A stretch of 30,599 bases of DNA from Spirochaetaceae bacterium. Lineage in GTDB: Bacteria; Spirochaetota; Spirochaetia; Treponematales; Breznakiellaceae. The stretch covers positions 1 to 30,599 of the forward strand of contig JAIRYB010000133.1 of assembly GCA_031267955.1 (NCBI GenBank), written 5' to 3'. Position numbers and translations under genes: made by a program. Every line of letters begins with the position of its first letter. Position 1 is the first letter of the stretch. The notes under the pieces were generated by a model that saw only the letters and a list, made by a program, of their open reading frames with translations, searched no databases and was not told the DNA's origin. Below, piece after piece: positions 15,075 through 23,913 of the stretch.

Positions 15075-16951
15075 GGATCGCCCCCTCGTCAATCCAGGAG
15101 GTAAACGACCGGATAGACGCGGTCGCCGTAGTGGGGGAGTATGTGCGGCTGGAAAAGCGGAGCGGCCGTTACTGGGGCTGCTGCCCCTTCCACCAGGAAA
15201 AAACCCCTTCGTTCACCGTGGATGCGGACCGGAAGATGTACTACTGTTTCGGCTGCCACCAGGGGGGGAATATCATCACATTTATCATGGATATGGACAA
15301 GGCCAGTTTTCCGGAAGCGGTGGAGCTTCTGGCAAAAAAGGCCGGGGTCGAACTTGCCTATGAAGGGTCAGGCGATTACGAAGGGAAAAAAGACAGCCAT
15401 AAAGAGGATCTCTGCGTGCTTTACGACAAGCTGGCGGGCAGTTTTCATTATTTATTAATGGAAAAGCCCGAATATGCCCACGCGAAGCAGTATATTATGG
15501 AAAGGGGGATAACTGAAGAGATGCTTGGCCGCTTCCGGCTGGGTTACGCCCCCGCCGACAGGTCCTGGCTGTTCAGGTTCCTGTCAAAAAAAAGCTATTC
15601 CCCCGAACTGCTCGCGATGTCGGGGCTTTTTTACCAGGACTACCCGCAGAGCGCCTTTTTTCACAACCGGCTCATGTTCCCCATCGCCGACCGGCAGGGA
15701 AGGACCGTGGCGTTCGGCGGGCGGCTTTTATCCGGGGATGGGCCGAAGTACATCAACTCACGGGAATCCGATGTTTACAAAAAAGGCGCCACGCTTTTTG
15801 CCATAGACCTGGCCATGAACGAGATACGGCGGACCAAGTCGGCGTATATTGCCGAAGGCTACATGGACGTAATCGCCCTGCATCAGGCCGGGATAAGCAA
15901 CGCGGTGGCGCCCCTGGGGACCGCCTTTACCGACGATCAGGCCCGGCTTTTAAAACGCTGGGCGGATAAAATATGCCTTGTCTTTGACTCGGACGGGGCC
16001 GGGCAGACCGCGGCGGTCAAGGCCATACTTACCGGCCGGAAAAACGGCCTGGACTGCTCGGTGGCGGTTCCGGGCCGCAGCCTTCCCGAAGACGGGGACG
16101 CGGCGGCCCCCCTGAAAGATCCCGCCGATATTTTAAAACAATTTGGTCCTAAAACATTGCAAAAAAGCGTAAAATGCAGTATAAATGACTTTGAGTATTT
16201 AGTTAATCGCGCCCGTTCCCTGTACGATACAAGCGGCCCGGAAGGCAAGGCCAGGGCGGTTGCCTTCCTTTTTCCCTACGCGGCGGCCCTGGACTCCGAA
16301 GTATCCCGGGAGGCCTGTCTGGCCGACACGGCGGATATATTCGGCGTGGAACGGCAGGCGGTATTCGCGGACTACAGGCGTGACCGGCAGAACAACAGGC
16401 CGGCCCTTTCTTCCGCCGCCGCGGGCGGGGAAGTCCGGGAAAAGACGCTCCGTATGAATGACGAGCTTTATTTACTCACCGCGGTTATGGTGAATCAGTG
16501 GATGTACCCAAAACTGCGCTCAAGTCTGTCGATAGAGGAGTTGGAAGATCCCGGTGCAAAGGAGCTTTTTATCGCCCTCGAAGAATGGTTCAGAAACAGA
16601 AATACCGGCGAAGGGGAAAAATCACGGGCAATACCTCCGGATCTGCTATCGCGTATCAACGGCGAGGCTTTGAGGAATTTTGTGATCGAACAGGGCGTGA
16701 AAGGCGCGTTTTCTTCAAATCCGGAAGCCTTAATCCAGGACAGTATAAGGCAAATCAAGATAAAACGGCTTGAACGCCGGCAGGGGGAGATTGTAATGGA
16801 ATTACGCAAACAAAAAAGCGATTACGGGGGGGGCGGCGTCCTGCCGCCGGCTTCGCTGCCGGTATCCTCAGAAGATCTTCTTACCGAAAAAGCGCATATT
16901 GACGCCGAATTAGTCCGGCTTAGGGGGGCGGCCAGAAGCGGCCCCTATTAA
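15071..16951 (+). CDS. dnaG: DNA primase DnaG
   Basis: The 626-residue primase makes RNA primers at the replication fork. The start is TTG 15071, giving MRIAPSSIQEV, the usual DnaG N-terminus. The SD AAAGGAGGAGG lies 4 nt before it and is inside the mltG end; the two genes overlap by 4 nt. The zinc site is C38, H41, C59, C62. The TOPRIM core shows EGYMD (262-266) and DSDGAG (306-311). The C-terminal DnaB-binding part is poorly conserved, as expected. The position before rpoD is the classical macromolecular-synthesis arrangement, without rpsU here. Confidence 0.96.
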   Translation: MRIAPSSIQEVNDRIDAVAVVGEYVRLEKRSGRYWGCCPFHQEKTPSFTVDADRKMYYCFGCHQGGNIITFIMDMDKASFPEAVELLAKKAGVELAYEGSGDYEGKKDSHKEDLCVLYDKLAGSFHYLLMEKPEYAHAKQYIMERGITEEMLGRFRLGYAPADRSWLFRFLSKKSYSPELLAMSGLFYQDYPQSAFFHNRLMFPIADRQGRTVAFGGRLLSGDGPKYINSRESDVYKKGATLFAIDLAMNEIRRTKSAYIAEGYMDVIALHQAGISNAVAPLGTAFTDDQARLLKRWADKICLVFDSDGAGQTAAVKAILTGRKNGLDCSVAVPGRSLPEDGDAAAPLKDPADILKQFGPKTLQKSVKCSINDFEYLVNRARSLYDTSGPEGKARAVAFLFPYAAALDSEVSREACLADTADIFGVERQAVFADYRRDRQNNRPALSSAAAGGEVREKTLRMNDELYLLTAVMVNQWMYPKLRSSLSIEELEDPGAKELFIALEEWFRNRNTGEGEKSRAIPPDLLSRINGEALRNFVIEQGVKGAFSSNPEALIQDSIRQIKIKRLERRQGEIVMELRKQKSDYGGGGVLPPASLPVSSEDLLTEKAHIDAELVRLRGAARSGPY

Positions 16952-17142
16952 AGCCCGGCGATATATACAGGCGGGCGGAACCGGAAACCGCCCCGGTATT
17001 GGCAGGCCGCCTTGTAAAGGGCATTTCCGTATGCCGCAGGCGGAAGAATGCAAAATTTGTACATAAAATACCCGGTTTTATGGGCAGGCATTGGTTTGGG
17101 AAGGAAAGATTGACGCAACCGGGCATATAAGGAAGCTGACGA

Positions 17143-18906
17143 ATGTTAACGGATACACGCACACAGGAAGTAATTCTCGATCCTTCTGTTTCGAAAGTTA
17201 TCGAATACGCGAAAGAAAAAAAGACCATCTCCTTTGACGAGCTTTCCGATTTTCTGCCCGCTCATATCACTAATTCTGACAAAATGGATCAGGTTTTAGT
17301 GATGCTCCAGGAAAACAATGTCCAGCTTGTCATCGAGGAAGATTCCCCGGCCGACGAGGAATCCGACACGGACGGCAGGAAAAACGGGGACGCCGACAAA
17401 AAACGGCTGGTTTACAGCGAGAAAGAATCCCCGGTCGACGATCCGATCAGGCTCTATTTACGGGAAATCGGCCAGGAGAATCTCCTTACCGCGGAAGAGG
17501 AGATAAGGTATTCCAAGCAGATGGAGGACGGGGAAAATATCATCAAGAATGTGATAAAGAAGTCGGGGATGATCATCCCGGAATTTTATCATATCGCCCA
17601 GCGGGCGTTTTCCAAAAAGGACCCCAGGGAACTCAACTTTTCCAATAAAAAAGAGATAACCGAGTATATTACCGAACGGAGGCGCCTCAACCAGTTTTAC
17701 CGGGAGACGCTCCGGCTTATCGGGGCTGATCTTAAAAATTATATGGAGTTAAAGCGCCGGATCATCACCCGGGGCGGGGATATCTTTGACGACAGCGAGC
17801 TTGGCGAACTGCGCCGTCATATTCTGGAGGTAATCGAGGCCGCCGAAATACACCCCGAAGAAATTACCCGGTTTTCCGACAAATTCGTCCAGGCCGCGGA
17901 AAAGATACGGCAGTACAAGAAGGTCCAGGATCGCAAGGAAAAGCGGCTCCAGGTGGCGTCTTTCAAGGAACTGCGCGCCCTGGGCCGGGGACTCACCATC
18001 CGGGAGGAGCGGGAACGGCTGGAACGGGAGCTGGGGCTTTCTTCTGATGAAATCAAAGAGCTTATCCGGCAGATCCAGGTAACCGAAAAGCGGCTCAACC
18101 AGATGGAGTCCGAATTTGAGGAATCCATCGAGAGTATCAACGGCATGGCCGCCGAGATCGACCGGGGCCGCAGGATGATGAAGGACGCCAAAGACAAGCT
18201 TATCAAGGCAAACCTGCGCCTGGTTGTCTCGATCGCCAAAAAATACACCAACAGGGGGCTTCATTTCTTCGACCTGGTCCAGGAGGGGAATATCGGCCTT
18301 ATCAAGGCGGTGGAAAAATTCGAGTACCAGAAGGGCTTTAAATTTTCCACTTACGCTACCTGGTGGATACGCCAGGCGATTACCCGGTCCATTTCCGATC
18401 AGGCGCGGACCATCCGGGTGCCGGTACACATGATCGAGCAAATCAACAAGGTGTCCAGGGAATCCCGCCAGCTTATGCAGGTTTTGGGCAGGGAGCCTTC
18501 GGACGAGGAAATCGCCGAACGCCTGGGCTGGACCGCCCTTCGGGTAAAGGCTGTAAAGAACGTGGCCAGGGAGCCTATCAGTCTTGAAACCCCTATAGGG
18601 GAGGAAGAAGATTCCCTTCTGGGGGACTTTATCGAAGACAAGGATGTGGAAAACCCCGCGAACCAGACCGCATTTACCATGCTCCAGGAACAGCTTTCAG
18701 GCGTCCTGTCCACCCTGCCCAAACGGGAGCAGGATGTACTCAAGATGCGTTTCGGCCTGGAAGGGGGCTATTCCCTTACCCTGGAAGAGGTCGGGCTCTG
18801 TTTCAATGTCACCCGCGAGCGGATACGGCAGATCGAGGCTAAGGCGCTGCGCCGGCTGCGCCATCCAAGGCGGAGCCTTAAACTCAAGGATTTTCTTGAC
18901 CATTAA
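17143..18906 (+). CDS. rpoD: Primary RNA polymerase sigma factor RpoD (sigma70)
   Basis: The 587-residue protein is the housekeeping sigma factor. It has a region 1.1-like N-terminus, an acidic stretch (about 65-85), and region 1.2 with DDPIRLYLREIGQ. A non-conserved helical insert follows. Region 2 is at about 351-430 with LRLVVSIAKKYTNRGL, DLVQEGNIGLIKAVEKFEY and STYATWWIRQAI. Region 3 follows, then region 4 from about 523 with VTRERIRQIEAKALRRLRH as the -35-binding helix. ATG 17143 has AAGGAAG 6 nt upstream. The 191-nt gap after dnaG has no clear terminator; a TAAAAT near 17064 may be a -10 with a poor -35, so rpoD could be both cotranscribed and separately started. Confidence 0.97.
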   Translation: MLTDTRTQEVILDPSVSKVIEYAKEKKTISFDELSDFLPAHITNSDKMDQVLVMLQENNVQLVIEEDSPADEESDTDGRKNGDADKKRLVYSEKESPVDDPIRLYLREIGQENLLTAEEEIRYSKQMEDGENIIKNVIKKSGMIIPEFYHIAQRAFSKKDPRELNFSNKKEITEYITERRRLNQFYRETLRLIGADLKNYMELKRRIITRGGDIFDDSELGELRRHILEVIEAAEIHPEEITRFSDKFVQAAEKIRQYKKVQDRKEKRLQVASFKELRALGRGLTIREERERLERELGLSSDEIKELIRQIQVTEKRLNQMESEFEESIESINGMAAEIDRGRRMMKDAKDKLIKANLRLVVSIAKKYTNRGLHFFDLVQEGNIGLIKAVEKFEYQKGFKFSTYATWWIRQAITRSISDQARTIRVPVHMIEQINKVSRESRQLMQVLGREPSDEEIAERLGWTALRVKAVKNVAREPISLETPIGEEEDSLLGDFIEDKDVENPANQTAFTMLQEQLSGVLSTLPKREQDVLKMRFGLEGGYSLTLEEVGLCFNVTRERIRQIEAKALRRLRHPRRSLKLKDFLDH

Positions 18907-18964
18907 CAGGCTGATTGGACTAAACGTACCGGTACGGGCAATCGGAACCCCGGCGGTTTGTCGC

Positions 18965-18993
18965 TATACTTTCCTTGCAAAATTTAATATAAT
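18965..18993 (+). promoter_or_regulatory. Promoter candidate for the zinc-ribbon gene and rnpB
   Basis: A perfect TATAAT (18988-18993) has a weak -35 TATACT (18965-18970) at 17 nt. The predicted start near 19000 gives a short leader with AAGGGG before ATG 19018. The same transcript would run into rnpB. Confidence 0.5.
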
Positions 18994-19017
18994 TAGGACG
19001 GACAGAAGGGGAACATT

Positions 19018-19860
19018 ATGGTTATGGAAGAAGTTTTTACAAAATTGCGGAGCCTCCAGGATATCCTTTCCCAAAAGATCGTTTTAGAACAGGATATTCA
19101 GGAGATCCCCAAAATACTCACCACCCAGGAAGAGCTGCTCGCCAGGCTCAAGAAAACATTTATCGAAAAAGATCTGGAATGCGACAAGACCAAGGCTTCG
19201 GCGGCGGAATTCCGCGAGCTTCTCGCGGCCGCGGAAAAAACCCGCGAGGGCGCTGAAAAAAATATGGATTCCGTCACCACCCAGCGGGAATACGAAGCCC
19301 TGGACAAGGAGATCCGGGACGCCGCGGAAAAGGAAGCCCAGTACCGGAAGGACCTTCAGCGGGAAGAGCGGCTTTTGGCGGACCTTGCCGAACAGATGGA
19401 ACAGAGCAAGGGCCTTATCGACCAGCAGGAAAAGGACCTCGAAGAGCGGCGGGTAGGCGTAGAAGTTGAAACCGCGGAAAAGTCAAAGCGGGCGTCGGAG
19501 CTGGAGGCGGAGGAGCAGGATCTCAGGAAAGACATTGACCCGGAAATTTTCTTCAAATTTGAGAGGATAATCCGCAACAAGATGGGCAGGGGCATTGTCG
19601 CGATAAAGGGCGGCGTTTGTACCGGCTGCCACATGATCCTCCCCGCGCAATTCGCCAACGAGGTCCGTTTGGGGGAAGAAATCGTCTTCTGCCCCTACTG
19701 TTCCCGGATACTTTTCTACGAAGAGTCCGAAGAAGGCGAGGAGGACTACTTTAACGTCGAAGATTCGGGCAGCCTTTCCGATTTGGACGACATGGAAGAA
19801 GAAGATTTTGACGACGAAGACGAGGAAGAAGAAAAAATAAACATTGATTATGAAGAGTAA
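19018..19860 (+). CDS. Coiled-coil C4 zinc-ribbon protein (CdsZ / FlgZ-like)
   Basis: The 280-residue protein is an almost continuous coiled coil (about 5-175) followed by a zinc ribbon with C201, C204, C225 and C228, then a very acidic tail (about 235-280). The layout matches the zf-RING_7 (C4-type zinc-ribbon) family. That family includes Helicobacter HP0958/FlgZ, which binds sigma54 and flagellar mRNA, and chlamydial CdsZ. A role as chaperone or regulator for a sigma factor, flagellar export or RNA is therefore possible but is inference. SD AAGGGG is close before ATG 19018. It lies between rpoD and rnpB, and its stop codon ends exactly where the RNase P RNA begins. The long acidic tail is unusual for the family. 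Confidence 0.85.
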   Translation: MVMEEVFTKLRSLQDILSQKIVLEQDIQEIPKILTTQEELLARLKKTFIEKDLECDKTKASAAEFRELLAAAEKTREGAEKNMDSVTTQREYEALDKEIRDAAEKEAQYRKDLQREERLLADLAEQMEQSKGLIDQQEKDLEERRVGVEVETAEKSKRASELEAEEQDLRKDIDPEIFFKFERIIRNKMGRGIVAIKGGVCTGCHMILPAQFANEVRLGEEIVFCPYCSRILFYEESEEGEEDYFNVEDSGSLSDLDDMEEEDFDDEDEEEEKINIDYEE

Positions 19861-20321
19861 CGATGGGCCGGGCCGCCGCCCGGAATCCCTGCCGCTACGG
19901 CGGGGATTCCGGGAGGAAAGTCCGGGCTCCGCAGGGCATGATGCCGGGTAACGCCCGGGAGGGGGGCGCCCAAGCGCCCTTCGACAGACAGCGCAGCAGA
20001 AAATATACCACCCGGCCCTGCCGGGAAAGGGTGAAAAGGCGGGGTAAGAGCCCACCGCGGCGGCGGCAACGCCGCCGGCTCCGGAATTTTGCCGCAGGGC
20101 GGAACTTCCGGAGCCGGTTTTTTCCGGCAGCGGGAAAAACCGGCCTGCAAGCCTCATCAGGAGCAAAGCCAAGCAGTAACAGGGCGGCCCGCCTTATATG
20201 TTACGGGTAGGCTGCTCGGGTAAACCCCGGGACGCCGTCCGCAAGGCCGGCGCGAGACAGATGGCGGCCAGGCAGCGGCCCGAAACCGCCGCCGGCACAG
20301 AACCCGGCTTACGGCCCATCG
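19861..20321 (+). ncRNA. rnpB: RNase P RNA (type A)
   Basis: This is the catalytic RNA that trims 5' leaders from tRNA precursors. Conserved blocks appear in order: GAGGAAAGTCCGGGCTCC (about 19911-19928), a GCAGCAGAAAATATACCACC segment (about 19993), GGGTGAAAAGGCGGGGTAAG (about 20029), GGAGCAAAGCCAAGCAG (about 20160), ACGGGTAGGCTGCTCGG (about 20204) and ACAGAACCCGGCTTAC (about 20297). P1 pairs CGATGGGCCG at the 5' end with CGGCCCATCG at the 3' end. At roughly 460 nt it is longer than the usual 350-420. The extra length is in three consecutive GC-rich hairpins at about 20059-20143, in the P12-P14 region. The 5' end abuts the stop of the upstream gene. Confidence 0.96.
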
Positions 20322-20328
20322 TTTTTTT
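20312..20328 (+). terminator. 3' end of rnpB with T7 run
   Basis: The 3' arm of P1 (CGGCCCATCG) is followed directly by seven T (20322-20328). The closing P1 helix plus U-run would act like an intrinsic terminator, although the partner arm lies 450 nt upstream. Confidence 0.6.
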
Positions 20329-20406
20329 AAGCTTCAGGGCTCTGTTCCCGGGCGTTTATCCTGCGCCGCCGGTTTCGCCTATAGACTTTTTGCCGAAAAA
20401 TAAGTA

Positions 20407-20412
20407 TATAAT
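20407..20412 (+). promoter_or_regulatory. -10 element (TATAAT) upstream of the TPR gene
   Basis: A perfect TATAAT ends only 2 nt before ATG 20415. The predicted +1 near 20419 would lie inside that codon or past it, which argues for a later start at TTG 20427 or for a leaderless start. The -35 (AGACTT at 18 nt) is weak. Confidence 0.42.
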
Positions 20413-20414
20413 TT

Positions 20415-21359
20415 ATGGGGATTATCTTGTTTGAAACGCATGTAAAGTCGGAATATAGTATATCGATTCACCGGAAAAGGACCTTTTTTCTTACTACCGG
20501 GCTGGTTCTTATCCTGCTGGCGGTCGGAGCGGTATCGGTATTTTTTGTCGGCATTAGAAAACAGATTAGCAGCGAACGGGAAGAATTATTGAGGCTTTGG
20601 GAGGAAGGTTCCTACGAGACAGCGTATACCGTAAGCAGGGAAAAACTAATCGCCAAACCCATGGATTTTTTCCTTCTGACCATGTACGGTTTTTCCTCCT
20701 ACCAGCTCGCGGTAGCCCAAATCAACGATTATGACACCAGGTCCTACATTGACGAATGTATCTGGTCCCTCAGAAAAGCGCTGCTGTGCAAGGAAGGGCC
20801 GGGGGATCTGCGTATTTCCTATGTTTTGGGGAAAGCCTACTACGCCAAGGGGCCGGGATACGAGGACTTGGCGGTTAAATTTATGGAAACTGCCAGAGAC
20901 GGGAATTACGAAGCCCGGGATCTGCCCGAGTATTTGGGGCTTGCCTACGCCGCCGTACACGATTACAGAGCGAGCGTGGCCGCTTTTTCCCTGGCTTTGA
21001 ACGACAACAATTCGGACCTGCTTTTGCTTTCGATTGCCCGTTCCTATATTGCCCTGGAAGAAACGGAAACCGCCGTTGCCTACCTTATGCGCTGCGTGGA
21101 AAATTCACGGGATTCCGACACCGTTATAACCGCGCGGCTCCTTTTAGGGGAGATACTCGCAAAGTCCGGCGATATTTCCGGCGCGGAAACTCAGTACCTC
21201 GCAATACTCGAGGGGAACGGGGAGAATGCCGAAGCGCATTTCCAATTGGGAGAACTTTACGACGCGGCCGGGGACAGGACCAGGGCGCGGGCGGAATGGA
21301 GGCGGGCAATACGGATAAATCCCGCCCACCGTTCGGCGAGAACGCGGTTAAATATGTAA
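20415..21359 (+). CDS. Membrane-anchored TPR protein upstream of mreB
   Basis: Up to 314 residues from ATG 20415; TTG 20427 is the likely alternative because the -10 element almost touches the ATG. A short tail is followed by one transmembrane helix (about 23-47), then repeated helical pairs typical of TPR. The best are at about 150-200 and at 240-312, with AEAHFQLGELYDAAGDRTRARAEWRRAIRINP as the clearest unit. It would be a periplasmic-facing scaffold. In treponemes a TPR gene in front of mreB is familiar, so a link to the elongation machinery is plausible. The partner is unknown. Confidence 0.82.
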   Translation: MGIILFETHVKSEYSISIHRKRTFFLTTGLVLILLAVGAVSVFFVGIRKQISSEREELLRLWEEGSYETAYTVSREKLIAKPMDFFLLTMYGFSSYQLAVAQINDYDTRSYIDECIWSLRKALLCKEGPGDLRISYVLGKAYYAKGPGYEDLAVKFMETARDGNYEARDLPEYLGLAYAAVHDYRASVAAFSLALNDNNSDLLLLSIARSYIALEETETAVAYLMRCVENSRDSDTVITARLLLGEILAKSGDISGAETQYLAILEGNGENAEAHFQLGELYDAAGDRTRARAEWRRAIRINPAHRSARTRLNM

Positions 21360-21447
21360 AACGCAGCGCGGTCGGCGGCGGCAATGCGGGCGATCAGGGG
21401 CTGAATTGAGATTGGCATGAAGATCACAGTATCCGGGAGGAAGCTTA

Positions 21448-22476
21448 ATGTTAGGGATGAAAACTTCAGATATCGGTATTGATTTGGGTACTTGCAATAC
21501 CCTTATTTATATACGCGGAAAAGGAATCGTGATAAACGAACCTTCTGTTGTGGCGGTAGAGCGCGGGACCAAGAAGGTAATGGCGGTCGGCGTAGACGCG
21601 AAACGCATGCTTTGGAAAACCCCGGGAAATATCATCGCGATACGGCCCATGAGGGACGGGGTTATCGCGGACCTTGAATCCACAGAAAAGATGATCCGTT
21701 ATTTTATCTCCAAAGTGCTTCCCCGTTACCGGTTTATCAAGCCGCGCATGGTTATCGGGATCCCTTCCTGCATTACCGAAGTGGAACGCCGGGCTGTGGA
21801 AGAAAGCGCCTACAAGGCCGGCGCCCGGGAAGTAATGGTTATCGAGGAGAGCCTTGCCGCGGCCATCGGGGCGGACATCCCTATTTTTGAACCTGCGGGG
21901 CACATGATCTGCGATATAGGCGGCGGCACCACGGAAATTTCAGTTATCTCCCTGGGGGGCATGGTAGTCACCAACGCCATCAGGCTCGGGGGGGATGAAT
22001 TCGACGAGGCGATCATCAAACATGTGCGCAGTGTCCACAATCTAATCATCGGCGAACAGACCGCTGAACGGCTCAAGATCGAAATAGGCAACGCCTCTCC
22101 GGATAAAACCATCGAAAAGGTGGAAATAAAAGGGACCGACGCCATTACCGGGCTTCCCCGCAGGCTGGAAATCGATTCTGTGGAAGTAAGGGAAGCCCTG
22201 AAGGACCCCATCACCCAGATCATCGACGAAATAAAAACCACCCTCGGACAGACCCCGCCGGAGCTTGCCGCGGATATTGTGGAACGGGGCATTGTGATGA
22301 CCGGCGGAGGGTCCCTGCTCAAGGGCCTTCCCAAGCTCATTTCAAAAGAAACCGGCGTGCCTGTTATCCTTGCGGAAAAGCCGCTTGACTGCGTCGCCCT
22401 GGGCGCGGGAAAGTACTTTGAAAACGCCAAAGGTTTTGACAATGCCCGCAGCATTTATGACAACCTGAACGGTTAA
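21448..22476 (+). CDS. mreB: Rod-shape actin homologue MreB
   Basis: The 342-residue protein polymerises under the inner membrane and organises lateral wall synthesis. ATP-site motifs are DLGTCNT (12-18), the phosphate-2 loop DIGGGTTE (156-163), and TGGGSLLKGL near 286. The connecting segment EVERRAVEESAYKAGAREV is diagnostic for MreB over FtsA or DnaK. ATG 21448 has GGGAGG about 8 nt upstream. The gene leads mreC, mreD, mrdA and rodA. In the 88-nt gap before it a weak promoter (TTGAGA near 21408) is possible but not convincing. Confidence 0.97.
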   Translation: MLGMKTSDIGIDLGTCNTLIYIRGKGIVINEPSVVAVERGTKKVMAVGVDAKRMLWKTPGNIIAIRPMRDGVIADLESTEKMIRYFISKVLPRYRFIKPRMVIGIPSCITEVERRAVEESAYKAGAREVMVIEESLAAAIGADIPIFEPAGHMICDIGGGTTEISVISLGGMVVTNAIRLGGDEFDEAIIKHVRSVHNLIIGEQTAERLKIEIGNASPDKTIEKVEIKGTDAITGLPRRLEIDSVEVREALKDPITQIIDEIKTTLGQTPPELAADIVERGIVMTGGGSLLKGLPKLISKETGVPVILAEKPLDCVALGAGKYFENAKGFDNARSIYDNLNG

Positions 22477-22481
22477 TCTCT

Positions 22482-23417
22482 ATGAAGCTCGGGGGGCAGC
22501 GGAAAAAGAGACGGCGGTTCAACGTAGATATTTATGTGTTCGCCGTCCTTTCCCTTTTTTCATTTGCCCTGCTCTTTTTTTCCACGCTGAGCTTTGTGGT
22601 AAATTTTAAAAATATGGGGCTGTCTATATTTTCCGGGATTCGCGGGGGAATCTACGGCGTTTCCTCGCGGGCCGCGCAGACGGTTAATTCCATACAGGAG
22701 CTTGCGGCGCTGCAGAAAGCGTATGCGGAACTTACCGAGCGGGTAACGCGCTATGAGCAGCTTGAACGGAGCGCTGCGGAAATACGCCAGGAAAACTACC
22801 GCCTGCGGGAACAGCTCGGTTTTTCGCAGCAGATACGTTACCGCCATTACCCCGCGGAAATAATCGGCCGCGATCCGGACAATCTTTTTTCGGCTTTTGT
22901 GATCAACAAAGGCAGGCGCGACGGGGTTGCCTACAATATGGCGGTTATTACATTCCAGGACGGCATTCAGGCGCTCGCGGGAAAGGTGATTCAGGCGGGC
23001 CAGTTTGAAAGCTTGGTGATGCCCGTATACGACGCGAGTTCTTTTGTCCCGGCCCGTTTTGCGTCTTCGCGTTACGAGGGCCTTGTGGAGGGCCAGGGCA
23101 GAGGCGAGTACCCCCTGCTCATGCGGCTTATCAGCAAACGCGCCCGGGACGAAGTCCATTTTGGAGATATGGTAATTACAAGCGGCATAGGGGGGGGCTA
23201 TGGCGCGGTATACCCTGCGGGAATCAATATCGGCAGGGTAAGCAGGATCTTCTACAAAGAAGACGAAACTTCCATGGAAGTGGAACTGGAAACCGTGCTT
23301 GATTTTTCCCGGCTGGAATATGTATTCGTGATTGACGCGGCATTGCCGGATCCGGGGCTGTACGAAGCCGCGGATACTTTCGGCGATACGGAGGGGGAGG
23401 GGGCCGGAAATGACTAA
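22482..23417 (+). CDS. mreC: Rod-shape determining protein MreC
   Basis: The 311-residue protein has a basic cytoplasmic N-terminus (GGQRKKRRRF), one transmembrane helix (about 18-40), a coiled coil (about 65-108) and a periplasmic beta domain. MreC conserved sequence includes INKGRRDGV, then HFGDMVITSGIGGGYGAVYPAGINIGRV. It links MreB to PBP2 and RodA by activating the transpeptidase. Its ATG follows the mreB stop by 5 nt without a strong SD, so coupling is likely. It overlaps mreD by 8 nt. Confidence 0.94.
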   Translation: MKLGGQRKKRRRFNVDIYVFAVLSLFSFALLFFSTLSFVVNFKNMGLSIFSGIRGGIYGVSSRAAQTVNSIQELAALQKAYAELTERVTRYEQLERSAAEIRQENYRLREQLGFSQQIRYRHYPAEIIGRDPDNLFSAFVINKGRRDGVAYNMAVITFQDGIQALAGKVIQAGQFESLVMPVYDASSFVPARFASSRYEGLVEGQGRGEYPLLMRLISKRARDEVHFGDMVITSGIGGGYGAVYPAGINIGRVSRIFYKEDETSMEVELETVLDFSRLEYVFVIDAALPDPGLYEAADTFGDTEGEGAGND

Positions 23418-23913
23418 GAATATAATCTGGACAACCGTCTTTTCCATTATTGCCGGAATCCTGCAGTCAACGCTGCTGTCCCATCTTGCCGTCAATCACG
23501 CGGTGCCTGACTTTGCCCTGGGGATACTGGTTTTTACCGCTTACCAGAACGGCGCCATGACAGGGCAGCTTTCGGGCTTTTGCTCCGGCATCCTGCTTGA
23601 TTTTCTTTCAGCCGCCCCGCTCGGCCTTAACGCCTTTGTACGCACCCTGGTCGGGGCATTTGCCGGGCGCATGAACGGCACTTTTTTTCTGGACAGTTTT
23701 TTCCTTCCCATGGCCCTCTGCGCCGGGGCGACGGCAATCAAGGCGGCTCTGTATTTTGTCTTGCATATACTCTTTTCAGGCGCGATCCCTTTCTACGCGC
23801 TGTCTGAAAGCACCCTGTGGATTGAATTGGCGATCAATACCGTCACCGCGCCCCTTTTGTTCGGTTTTTTAAAACTTTTCAATACCCTCCTTATCGGAAA
23901 GAGAGAAAGCTAA
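23410..23913 (+). CDS. mreD: Rod-shape determining protein MreD
   Basis: From ATG 23410 the product is 167 residues with about five hydrophobic segments. It includes the family region PDFALGILVFTAYQNGAMTGQLSGFCSGILLDF and an internal LGLNAFVRTLVG block. A G-rich SD precedes the ATG, inside the mreC end. An earlier in-frame start is possible but would lie deep in mreC. MreD is an integral membrane partner of MreC. Its stop abuts the mrdA ATG with no gap. Confidence 0.9.
   Translation: MTKNIIWTTVFSIIAGILQSTLLSHLAVNHAVPDFALGILVFTAYQNGAMTGQLSGFCSGILLDFLSAAPLGLNAFVRTLVGAFAGRMNGTFFLDSFFLPMALCAGATAIKAALYFVLHILFSGAIPFYALSESTLWIELAINTVTAPLLFGFLKLFNTLLIGKRES

Noticed and set aside
16952..17142. Clear rpoD promoter or terminator in the dnaG-rpoD gap
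   Set aside because: Only a TAAAAT with no matching -35 and no hairpin with T-run could be found.
18925..18936. Perfect palindrome CGTACCGGTACG after rpoD as a terminator
   Set aside because: No loop and no T-run; it may be chance or a protein site, but not a typical terminator.
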